Shown here: positions 1 through 7,545 of the stretch, piece by piece
How the letters are laid out: every line of letters begins with the position of its first letter
Numbering within the stretch: the first letter of the stretch is position 1
Source: an uncultured Senegalimassilia sp.
GTDB taxonomy: Bacteria; Actinomycetota; Coriobacteriia; Coriobacteriales; Eggerthellaceae
Length of the DNA stretch: 31,327 nt
NCBI RefSeq assembly: GCF_934636665.1
Contig: NZ_CAKUAT010000023.1
Span: forward strand, 1-31,327
Reading direction: 5' to 3'
Made by a program: the position numbers and the translations under genes
Notes under the pieces: model-generated
The model's input: the letters and a program-made list of their open reading frames with translations, nothing else
Databases searched by the model: none
What the model was told of the DNA's origin: nothing

Positions 1-15
1 AAAGCAGGTTGTCGT

Positions 16-34
16 CCGCCCGCATAGCGGGCGG
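16..34 (+). terminator. Hairpin at the left edge, possible terminator
   Basis: A 7-8 bp G+C stem (CCGCCCG pairing with CGGGCGG around CATAG) is followed by TTT and then ACT. It could end transcription of a plus-strand gene lying left of the window. The T-tract is short and no gene end is visible, so this is weak. Confidence 0.3.
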
Positions 35-79
35 TTTACTTGGCGCGGCTACGCGCGCGCCAGACTGAAGTCATTAATG

Positions 80-105
80 AAAAAAGCCGCCCGAGGGCGG
101 CTTTT
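80..105 (-). terminator. Intrinsic terminator of trpS
   Basis: Stem GCCGCCC/GGGCGGC (86-92 with 95-101), extended by AAAA/TTTT, lies 8 bp beyond the trpS stop codon. Read on the minus strand it runs into a T-tract (complement of 80-85). The A-tract on one side and T-tract on the other could also make it act in both directions. Confidence 0.85.
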
Positions 106-112
106 CGTTTCC

Positions 113-1159
113 CTAGTACACCATGCCCATGGCTTCGCGTACTTCTTCCAGGGTTTGGTTTGCGATCTCGTTGGCGCGGCGATTGCCTTCGCGCAGGACG
201 TCCTTCACGTAGTCCATGTCGCCTGCAAGCTCCATACGGCGCTCGCGGATAGAAGCCAGGAAGTTGTTCACGCTTTCGGTGACGTACTTCTTCAGCTGAC
301 CGGAGCCGCCGTTGCCGATCTCCTCGGCGATCTCCTGCTCGCCGCGGCCGGTGCACAGCGAGGCCGTGGTGATGAGCGCCGATACGCCCGGGCGGTTGTC
401 CGGATCGAAGGTGATGAAGCGCTCGGAGTCGGTCTGGGACTTCTTGATGAGCTTCGCCGTCTCCTCGGCAGTGGCGGACAGGCTGATGGCGTTGCCGTAG
501 CTCTTCGACATCTTGCGACCGTCAAGGCCGGGGATGAGCACGGCGTCGGTGAGCAGGCCTTCGGGTTCGGGGAACACATGGCCGTAACGCTCGTTGAAGC
601 GGCGGGCGATCTGGCGGGTTTGCTCGATGTGCGGCAGCTGGTCCTTGCCGACGGGCACGATGTTACCCTTGCAGAACAGGATGTCGCATGCCTGGTGCAC
701 GGGATAGGTGAGCAAAAGGCCGGTGAGCGCGTGGCCGGAAGCTTCCTGCTCGGACTTCACCGTGGGGTTGCGCTCGAGCTCGGCTTCGGTGCACAGGGAA
801 AGGAACGGCAGCATGAGCTGGTTGAGCGCCGGCACCTGCGAGTGGGTGAAGATGATGGTCTTCTCCGGATCGATACCGCAGGCCAGGTAGTCGATGACCA
901 TGTTGTAGACGTTGTCCTGGATGTTGGCCGTGGTGTCACGGTCGGTGATGACCTGGTAGTCGGCGATGATCACGCGGGAGGTGACGCCAAGGTTCTGCAG
1001 CGCCACGCGCTCGCGGATGGTGCCGAAGTAATGGCCCAGGTGCAGCCTGCCCGTGGGGCGGTCGCCCGTGAGCATGCAGTATTTGCCGGGGTTGACGGAA
1101 AGGTCGGCGCGAATCTCATCGCTGCGTTTCTTGCTGGCTTCGAAGCTATCGCCCATCAT
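113..1159 (-). CDS. trpS: Tryptophanyl-tRNA synthetase
   Basis: Cytoplasmic class Ic aminoacyl-tRNA synthetase that charges tRNA-Trp with tryptophan using ATP. The Rossmann catalytic core shows the HIGH-type motif TGRLHLGHYFG near residue 35 and the KMSKS motif in GRKMSKSYGN in the second half; 'SQVPALNQLM' and 'YPVHQACDILF' are further family signatures. From the chosen ATG the protein is 348 aa, the usual TrpRS length. The frame stays open upstream to 1261, but those residues do not resemble TrpRS, and GAGGG lies just before the tandem ATGATG at 1159/1156; the second ATG has slightly better spacing. A TATACT -10-like box lies at 1202-1207 on the same strand, about 40 bp upstream. The gene is single and ends in its own terminator. 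Identification is secure; the exact start could be either ATG. Confidence 0.96.
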   Translation of the reverse strand: MMGDSFEASKKRSDEIRADLSVNPGKYCMLTGDRPTGRLHLGHYFGTIRERVALQNLGVTSRVIIADYQVITDRDTTANIQDNVYNMVIDYLACGIDPEKTIIFTHSQVPALNQLMLPFLSLCTEAELERNPTVKSEQEASGHALTGLLLTYPVHQACDILFCKGNIVPVGKDQLPHIEQTRQIARRFNERYGHVFPEPEGLLTDAVLIPGLDGRKMSKSYGNAISLSATAEETAKLIKKSQTDSERFITFDPDNRPGVSALITTASLCTGRGEQEIAEEIGNGGSGQLKKYVTESVNNFLASIRERRMELAGDMDYVKDVLREGNRRANEIANQTLEEVREAMGMVY

Positions 1160-1494
1160 GCCCTCACATTCATAGTTAGGCGGGAATTCAGTAGTTGCTC
1201 CAGTATAGCGCTTATGCCCGATGCGGGCGCGCACCATCTGAAACCGTTTGGCGCGAGGCACCAGGGCAAGGCCGGCTGCCCGCGATTCCCGCCAACGGGC
1301 TTACCGAGACGCTTCCCAGCTCGCCTCCCCTTCCCCACAGAAATGCAACTGCGCTTGATGCTGGACGCCCCGCCAGGCTGAACCTTGTCGAAGCGCTTTC
1401 CGGTTCACCACCCCGTTTCCCAACTGCCAAGCTTCGCACCACCGAAAACGTGGCACAATGGGAATCACCTGCCAGACGAGAGAAGGAGCGCACC
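1160..1494. promoter_or_regulatory. Divergent promoter region between trpS and the LUD gene
   Basis: Gene-free 335 bp. On the minus strand TATACT (1202-1207) can serve as the trpS -10 box; the short palindrome GCCCGATGCGGGC lies directly upstream of it, in the spacer. On the plus strand TGGCACAAT (CACAAT at 1454-1459, preceded by TG as in an extended -10) can serve the LUD gene. No good -35 box is visible for either. The rest is C-rich sequence without a recognisable feature. Confidence 0.35.
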
Positions 1495-2133
1495 ATGGAA
1501 ACCCCCCGCACGCTTGCATTCGCGCAAACGGCGCAAACCATCATCAAGCAGCTTGAGCGCCGCAACATGGAAGGCTATTTCTGCGAAACGTCCGCCGATG
1601 CCGTTGAGCTGGTGCGCAAGCTGGTGCCCGCCGGCGCCTCCATCGCCTGGGGCGGCACGGAGACGTTCAAGGAGACGGGCGTGAAGTCCATGCTGGAAGC
1701 GGGCGATTACCGCATGATCGATCGTTCGAAGGCGACCACGCCCGAGGAAACGCGCGAGATCTTGCTGCAGCATTTCGCCAGCGACTGCTTCTTCATGAGC
1801 GCCAACGCCATCACGCGCAAAGGCGAGCTGGTCAACATCGACGGCAACTCCAACCGCCTTGCCTGCCTGCTGCACGGCCCGCACGAGGTGTTCGTGCTGG
1901 TCGGCATGAACAAGGTGGTGGAGGACGTGGATGCCGGCATCAAGCGCATCCGCACCATGGCATGCCCGCCGAACGCCGCGCGCCTGCACACGGACACGCC
2001 CTGCGAGCGCAACGGCGTTTGCGGCAACTGCCACGAGCCCGGCTGCATGTGCTGCAACGTGGTGGTGACCCGCCACAGCCGCCAAGCCGGCCGCATCAAG
2101 GTGATCTTGATCGCCGAGGATCTGGGATTCTAA
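1495..2133 (+). CDS. LUD-domain protein, LutC/YkgG-like
   Basis: A 212-residue protein of the LUD (lactate utilisation, DUF162) superfamily. The core 'GASIAWGGTETFKETG' and 'DCFFMSANAITRKGELVNIDGNSNRLA' blocks are typical of solitary DUF162 proteins; 'HEVFVLVGMNKVV' is also conserved. Near the C-terminus sits a cysteine cluster C-x5-C-x2-C-x4-C-x-CC (around residues 165-185), which suggests a metal or Fe-S site. In lutABC operons LutC works with Fe-S partners in lactate oxidation, but no lutA or lutB lies here, so the specific reaction is unknown. GAAGGAG (1482-1488) precedes the ATG at good spacing, which decides the start; an open frame further upstream lacks homology. It is transcribed divergently from trpS and appears to be monocistronic. 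Confidence 0.85.
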   Translation: METPRTLAFAQTAQTIIKQLERRNMEGYFCETSADAVELVRKLVPAGASIAWGGTETFKETGVKSMLEAGDYRMIDRSKATTPEETREILLQHFASDCFFMSANAITRKGELVNIDGNSNRLACLLHGPHEVFVLVGMNKVVEDVDAGIKRIRTMACPPNAARLHTDTPCERNGVCGNCHEPGCMCCNVVVTRHSRQAGRIKVILIAEDLGF

Positions 2134-2212
2134 ACGTTAGTCGGTTAGGTGAAACTCATTGCACTCATGAATGCCCGCACTGCCAGATTTCGGCGATGAC
2201 CCGATAACGAGA

Positions 2213-2229
2213 TGGCGATTGCATCGCCA
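2213..2229 (+). terminator. Weak hairpin downstream of the LUD gene
   Basis: TGGCGAT-TGC-ATCGCCA forms a 7-bp stem about 80 bp after the LUD stop codon. No T-tract follows (ACTATTCC), so termination is uncertain. Confidence 0.25.
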
Positions 2230-2304
2230 ACTATTCCTATGATGCGAGCAGAACCCGCTGCCAACGACCGCGCCGCCTCCCAATACTGGAAAGATGCGAA
2301 AGAA

Positions 2305-2333
2305 AAGGCCAGGAGCACCAAGCTCCTGGCCTT
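2305..2333 (-). terminator. Intrinsic terminator of the CAT tRNA
   Basis: A 12-bp perfect stem (AAGGCCAGGAGC with GCTCCTGGCCTT, 5-nt loop) lies 7 bp beyond the tRNA 3' end. On the minus strand it is followed by a TTTTCTTTC tract. Confidence 0.88.
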
Positions 2334-2340
2334 ACATGTT

Positions 2341-2415
2341 TGGTGGGCCCGCCCGGATTCGAACCGAGAACCAAAGGATTATGAGTCCCCTGCTCCACCG
2401 TTGAGCTACAGGCCC
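2341..2415 (-). tRNA. tRNA with CAT anticodon, probably tRNA-Ile2 (or tRNA-Met)
   Basis: A 75-nt cloverleaf on the minus strand with encoded CCA. The acceptor stem GGGCCTG pairs with CGGGCCC, the D arm is TAGCTCAACGGTGGAGCA, the anticodon loop is CTCATAA (anticodon CAT) and the T loop is GGTTCGAATCC. A CAT anticodon can mean initiator Met, elongator Met or Ile2, whose C34 TilS converts to lysidine. The anticodon arm and variable region (GACTCATAATCC followed by TTGGT) look like Ile2 rather than initiator, so I lean to Ile2 without being sure. No convincing promoter lies directly upstream: a GATAAT box at 2418-2423 is too close to the 5' end. Confidence 0.9.
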
Positions 2416-2561
2416 GTATTATCGGCATCGCCCGCTTTCGCGAAACGCGCCTTCGCCGCACTGGAAGCTTGAAGCACCTTCGGCACGCATGCCGGCTTCG
2501 ACGCATTTGAAGCATGTGGCATCTCCGGTAAGCTGCCTGCTGCCACCCCATTCGAAAGAAA

Positions 2562-2589
2562 AAGGCCGGAACCACTTGATTCCGGCCTT
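2562..2589 (-). terminator. Intrinsic terminator of tRNA-Val
   Basis: A 10-bp stem (AAGGCCGGAA with TTCCGGCCTT, 8-nt loop) lies 8 bp downstream of the tRNA-Val 3' end and is followed on the minus strand by TTTCTTTC. Because it sits between the two tRNA genes, they are probably separate transcription units. Confidence 0.87.
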
Positions 2590-2597
2590 GTCATTCG

Positions 2598-2672
2598 TGG
2601 TGGTCGCTACAGGATTTGAACCTGTGACCCCCGCCGTGTGAAGGCGATGCTCTCCCGCTGAGCCAAGCGACC
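2598..2672 (-). tRNA. tRNA-Val(CAC)
   Basis: A 75-nt cloverleaf on the minus strand with encoded CCA. Acceptor GGTCGCT pairs with AGCGACC, the D arm reads TGGCTCAGCGGGAGAGCA, the anticodon loop is TTCACAC (anticodon CAC, decoding GUG) and the T loop is GGTTCAAATCC. The gene has its own promoter and its own terminator. Confidence 0.95.
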
Positions 2673-2702
2673 GTGTTGCGTACTTCGTAGCGCGCTCGAT
2701 AT

Positions 2703-2731
2703 ATATTACGGGAAAGCACCCTACCGCGCAA
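2703..2731 (-). promoter_or_regulatory. Promoter of tRNA-Val
   Basis: On the minus strand TTGCGC (2731-2726), a 17-bp spacer and TAATAT (2708-2703) lie about 30 bp upstream of the tRNA 5' end. The -35 context GGGGTTGCGCG is nearly the same as at both tRNA-Ala promoters near 20.65 and 20.93 kb. Confidence 0.7.
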
Positions 2732-2763
2732 CCCCTGATTTCAACTTTTTTGAAAAAGTTTGG

Positions 2764-2792
2764 TTGCAGGAAAACCCCTCTATACCTACAAT
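2764..2792 (+). promoter_or_regulatory. Promoter of the YczE-like gene
   Basis: TTGCAG (2764-2769), a 17-bp spacer and TACAAT (2787-2792) form a good SigA-type promoter, 72 bp before the start codon. It runs divergently from the tRNA-Val promoter. An imperfect palindrome, AAAACCC...TATA...TATA.GGGTTTT (2771-2806), covers the spacer, the -10 box and the likely transcription start. Confidence 0.65.
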
Positions 2793-2863
2793 CGATATAG
2801 GGTTTTGGCAACACCGCTCCTGATACGATGCCAAGCCCTCACCCTCCAACAGAAAGAAGAAGC

Positions 2864-3520
2864 ATGAAGCAACACCTTGCGCTACGCTGGTGCCTGCTTG
2901 CCATCGGGATCGTCGTCATGGCCGCGGGCATCGTCATCGTCACGAAATCGGCTACGGGAAACACCCCCATCTCATCAACGGGATATGTGCTCAGCGTCGC
3001 CTTCCCCAGCGTATCGTACGGCGTGTTCATGTTCTTCTGGAACATCCTGCTGCTGCTCGGGCAAGTGGTTATCCTACGACGCCGATTCCAGCCCTTGGCG
3101 TTGCTGCAGATCCCCATCAGCGTGCTCTTCAGCCTGAGCATCGATGCGTTCGCAGGACTGCTTTCCTGGTTCACTCCCGTCAATTACGCCGAATCCCTTG
3201 GCGTGCTCGCCCTAGGCATCGTCACGCTTGCTGCGGGCATCTCGTGCACGGTGGTGGCGAATGTGGCCATGAACTGTGGAGAGGCCCTGGTCGCAGCCAT
3301 CACCTCGAAAACCGGGTGGAACTTCGGCCACACCAAGGTTGGGTTCGATATCAGCTGCGTCGTCATAGCCTGCGTGGTTTCGCTTATCACCATGGGGCAC
3401 GTTACAGGCGTCCGCGAAGGCACCGTGGCAGCAGCGGTCATCACGGGGTTCGTCGTGAACTTCTTCGTGCGCATGATGGGCGGAGCGCGCCCGCCCCTAA
3501 AAGCAGGCAGCAAGGAATAG
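2864..3520 (+). CDS. YczE/YyaS/YitT-type integral membrane protein
   Basis: A 218-residue polytopic inner-membrane protein. It has about five hydrophobic segments: roughly residues 7-30, 42-68, 78-103, 110-135 and 160-200. The features 'GIVIVTKSATGNTPISSTGYVLS' near the N-terminus and 'FGHTKVGFDISCVVIACVVS' near the C-terminus match the YczE-type family. Members are widespread in Gram-positive bacteria; no substrate is established, although a role in transport or export has been supposed. The internal ATG at 2864 is chosen over the ATG at 2828 because AGAAAGAAGA lies just ahead of it and the residues before it (proline- and arginine-rich) do not look like part of a membrane protein. The gene stands alone with its own promoter. 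Confidence 0.75.
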   Translation: MKQHLALRWCLLAIGIVVMAAGIVIVTKSATGNTPISSTGYVLSVAFPSVSYGVFMFFWNILLLLGQVVILRRRFQPLALLQIPISVLFSLSIDAFAGLLSWFTPVNYAESLGVLALGIVTLAAGISCTVVANVAMNCGEALVAAITSKTGWNFGHTKVGFDISCVVIACVVSLITMGHVTGVREGTVAAAVITGFVVNFFVRMMGGARPPLKAGSKE

Positions 3521-3770
3521 CGAGCAGAAAGCACGTTGTCCAAGCAAGAGGCGCGCAATGAGGACTATCTGAACACGAAGACGGTCAGGGCTTTAGAACG
3601 CGCCGCGCGGGCAAAAGGCGCATTGCAAGAAGACGCATGGCGAAGCCCGGAAAGCGCGTTGCCCAAGATGGCGCATCCGCTGTTGAGACAAGACAAGACA
3701 ACGGTAGGGGCCTGAAAGCGATACGGCTTTCAGGCCCCTACCTTATATAGCTCGTTGGACGACGCCCGCT
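3521..3770. other. Spacer with a 17-bp perfect hairpin (3703-3742)
   Basis: Between two convergent genes, GGTAGGGGCCTGAAAGC (3703-3719) pairs perfectly with 3726-3742 around the loop GATACG. It lies 29 bp past the rlmKL stop and is probably the shared terminator or 3'-end stabiliser of rlmKL and the YczE-like gene, but neither strand shows a T-tract. I see no gene in the remainder. Confidence 0.55.
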
Positions 3771-6104
3771 TTACGCGCGCTTCACCAGGTAGCACTTGTG
3801 GATACGCGGGTTGCGCTCGAAATCGTGCGGGATGGTCTGCGCCGTGATGTCCTCGAGCGCGACCCCGTACTTGTCCAGCTGCTCCATATCGGGCTTGAAC
3901 GAGCGCAGGTTGCAGCTGAACACCGCCGTTCCTTCCTTGGTCAGCAAGCGGGACACGCCCACCAACAGCTCGACGTGATCGCGCTGCACATCCCAAGTGC
4001 GCTTGCCCATGGACTTCGAGTTGCTGAACGTGGGCGGGTCCACGAAGATCAGGTCGAAGCGGCGCGGGCTGCGGCGGCAATCGGTGATCCAGTTCATCAC
4101 ATCGCCTCGCTCGAAGCTGTGCGCACGCCCGGTGAACCCGTTTTGCTCCATGTTGCGCTCGGCCCAATCCAGGTAGGTTTGCGACAGGTCGACCGTGACG
4201 GTCTCCACCGCCCCGCCCGCCGCAGCCTGCACCGTAGCCGAGCCCGTATAAGCGAACAGGTTGAGGAAGCGCTTGCCCGCGGCCATCTTGCGCACCATGG
4301 CGCGCGTGTCGCGATGGTCGAGGAACAGGCCCGTATCCAAATAGCCGGCAAGGTCAACCTCGAGGAGGCACCCTGCTTCGTCGACATGCGTGACGTAGTT
4401 GCGCTTTCCCGCACCACGGTACTGCCCGCCGCCCTTGTCATGGCAGCGCACCTTGGAGAACACGTGGTCGGGACGAACGCCCAAGACCACGGGCGCCAGC
4501 GTGAGGATATCGTCGAAGCGACGGCGCGCCTTATCGGGGTCGATGGAGCGCGGCGGGGCGTATTCGGCGATATGCAGGTACGTATTGCCCGCAGCCTGAC
4601 CGGCTCCCGTGTACACATCGATGGCTGCGGAGTAATCGGGCAAGTCGGCATCGTAGACGCGATAGCAGGTAACGCCCTCACGGCGCGCCCACTTGCGGCG
4701 CTCCTTGGCAACCTTGCGCAGGCGGTCGGCGAACTGCTGCGAGGATTCCTCGAACACCTCCACCTTATGCTCCGCGCCGCCGTTGGCGTCCGGCACCACG
4801 GCTTGGGCAAGCTGCGCCGGAGGCCGCATGAACAGCAGCACCTGCGTTTCCACGCGTCCACGGCCGAAACGCAGCGTGTCGGCGGCGTCGACGCCGAAGC
4901 GCCCCTGCACGCCCTGCCCGCCGGCGACCGCATACAGGCTGCCCGCCGGCACCGCTGCCGCCGCCTTCACGAACGCCGCAGCTTCGGCCTGGGCGCGGGC
5001 CTCGGACTGGATGCGATCGCCTGCCGGCATGTTGGATGCCACCAGGCACGGGCACAGCTTATCCTGGCCGTTATCGACGGCACGCCTGCTCTGCAGCCGA
5101 TCGGCCACGTCGCACGCGCGCTTGGCCATATCGGCCACGGTATGCGCATCCCCCAGCTCGATGCTGACCACCTGACGCAAGCCGGCGCGCTTGGCGCGGT
5201 TGCGGGCACGGGCGATGGCAGGGCTTGAGTTGGTGGCGCCCACGATGCGCACACGCTCAAGATCGGGGCGATCGGAAGCCGAGGCATTCGCCGCACCGGC
5301 GCCGCCGACGGCCTCCAGGCCTTCCTCGAAGCGCTCGTCGGCCTCGTCGAGCAAACGGTTCCAAGCCTGCTCGTCGAACGCAGCCCAGCCCATAAAGCCC
5401 CAACGGCTGCGCGCCAGGCCAGGGGCCATATCGCAGGCCGCCGCAGCGGCCTCCACCACCAGCGAGCCGTCGCCGCACGCCGGATCCACCAATGCGGCGC
5501 CGTCACGCATGCCGTCCCATTCGCACATGGCCAAAACGCCCGCGGACAGGGCGCACTCAAGCGGGGCGTCCTGGCCCGCATCAGGTTCCAGATATGCACG
5601 CGCATACAGCGATTCGCCGGACAGGTCCAGCGAGACGGTGGCGCGGCTGTCGCGGATGCGCACGTCGATGTTGGCGTCGGCGTTGGCGCTATCGACATCA
5701 GGGCGCGAGCCCGTGCGCTCCCTGAGCGCATCGCAGATGCCGTCCTTGACCTTCAGCTCGGTGAAATGCGTGTTGCGAAGCTCCTCGTTCATGCCGTGCG
5801 CGCGGACGGCGATGCTGGCACCGGGCGCGATGACCTCATGCCAGGGGATGCGGCGGATGCCCTCGTACAGCAAGCTGGCATCGCCGGCGTTCACGCGCTT
5901 GACGACCAGCGTGACGCGGGACGCCAAGCGCGACCACAGGCACACGCGCTGGGCAACGGCCGCCGTGCCGAAGAAGGCCACGCCGCCGTGCAGCGGGCGG
6001 ATGCGGCGTCCACGCAGGCGTTTGAGCTCGTCGGCAAGGTATTGCTCGAACCCGGCCAGGCAGCTGGCGAAGAACTCGTATTCATCGTATGCGGGAGAAG
6101 TCAT
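3771..6104 (-). CDS. rlmL: Bifunctional 23S rRNA methyltransferase RlmKL
   Basis: A 777-residue fusion of two SAM-dependent methyltransferases. In E. coli the enzyme makes m2G2445 (RlmL half) and m7G2069 (RlmK half) in 23S rRNA. Order: THUMP RNA-binding domain (about residues 45-155), RlmL methyltransferase with motif I DPACGDGSLVVEAA (about 206), and a C-terminal RlmK/RlmI-like domain with FLNLFAYTGSATVQAA (about 614) and VDPPTFSNSK (about 685). The RlmL motif IV, normally NPPYGER, reads SNMPAGDRI here (about 356): the N is kept but the double proline and tyrosine are lost, so the m2G activity is in doubt. The RlmK half looks intact. GAAAGG precedes the ATG. The gene follows rpoD by 84 bp on the same strand, after the rpoD terminator. 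Confidence 0.93.
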   Translation of the reverse strand: MTSPAYDEYEFFASCLAGFEQYLADELKRLRGRRIRPLHGGVAFFGTAAVAQRVCLWSRLASRVTLVVKRVNAGDASLLYEGIRRIPWHEVIAPGASIAVRAHGMNEELRNTHFTELKVKDGICDALRERTGSRPDVDSANADANIDVRIRDSRATVSLDLSGESLYARAYLEPDAGQDAPLECALSAGVLAMCEWDGMRDGAALVDPACGDGSLVVEAAAAACDMAPGLARSRWGFMGWAAFDEQAWNRLLDEADERFEEGLEAVGGAGAANASASDRPDLERVRIVGATNSSPAIARARNRAKRAGLRQVVSIELGDAHTVADMAKRACDVADRLQSRRAVDNGQDKLCPCLVASNMPAGDRIQSEARAQAEAAAFVKAAAAVPAGSLYAVAGGQGVQGRFGVDAADTLRFGRGRVETQVLLFMRPPAQLAQAVVPDANGGAEHKVEVFEESSQQFADRLRKVAKERRKWARREGVTCYRVYDADLPDYSAAIDVYTGAGQAAGNTYLHIAEYAPPRSIDPDKARRRFDDILTLAPVVLGVRPDHVFSKVRCHDKGGGQYRGAGKRNYVTHVDEAGCLLEVDLAGYLDTGLFLDHRDTRAMVRKMAAGKRFLNLFAYTGSATVQAAAGGAVETVTVDLSQTYLDWAERNMEQNGFTGRAHSFERGDVMNWITDCRRSPRRFDLIFVDPPTFSNSKSMGKRTWDVQRDHVELLVGVSRLLTKEGTAVFSCNLRSFKPDMEQLDKYGVALEDITAQTIPHDFERNPRIHKCYLVKRA

Positions 6105-6135
6105 CTGGGTGCCTTTCGTGGGCGATGGATCTAGC

Positions 6136-6184
6136 TTCGGGCGTAGCGCGCCCGAAAAGAAACGCGGGTCTTGCGACCCGCGTT
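6136..6184 (-). terminator. Terminator of rpoD plus a second hairpin
   Basis: The first stem is AACGCGGGTC-TTGC-GACCCGCGTT (6161-6184), 5 bp past the rpoD stop, with a TCTTTTC tail on the minus strand. A second stem, TTCGGGCG-TAGCG-CGCCCGAA (6136-6156), follows directly, just upstream of rlmKL. The first is a standard intrinsic terminator; the second may add to it or belong to the rlmKL leader. Confidence 0.8.
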
Positions 6185-6188
6185 GCCG

Positions 6189-7442
<1,254 letters not shown>

Positions 7443-7464
7443 GTGTTCTTCCTTTCGACAGGAT

Positions 7465-7500
7465 AAAAAACGCGCCTATTGCCATTCCGCAAATGGGCGC
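7465..7500 (-). terminator. Intrinsic terminator between priA and rpoD
   Basis: On the minus strand GCGCC (7500-7496) pairs with GGCGC (7476-7472), with an inner CATT/AATG pairing, and is followed by G and six T residues (7470-7465). The T-tract ends about 22 bases before the rpoD start codon, so it works either as the priA terminator or as an attenuator in the rpoD leader. Confidence 0.7.
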
Positions 7501-7516
7501 AAATATGCATCAAATT

Positions 7517-7545
7517 AAGATAGCATAATCCCCTCGTCAGAGCAA
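7517..7545 (-). promoter_or_regulatory. Candidate rpoD promoter overlapping the end of priA
   Basis: On the minus strand TTGCTC (7545-7540), a 17-bp spacer and TATCTT (7522-7517). The promoter spans the priA stop codon. A transcript starting near 7510 would carry the 7465-7500 terminator hairpin in its leader. Confidence 0.4.

Noticed and set aside
77..1381. A 434-codon plus-strand frame over trpS
   Set aside because: Antisense shadow of trpS, which has both synthetase motifs.
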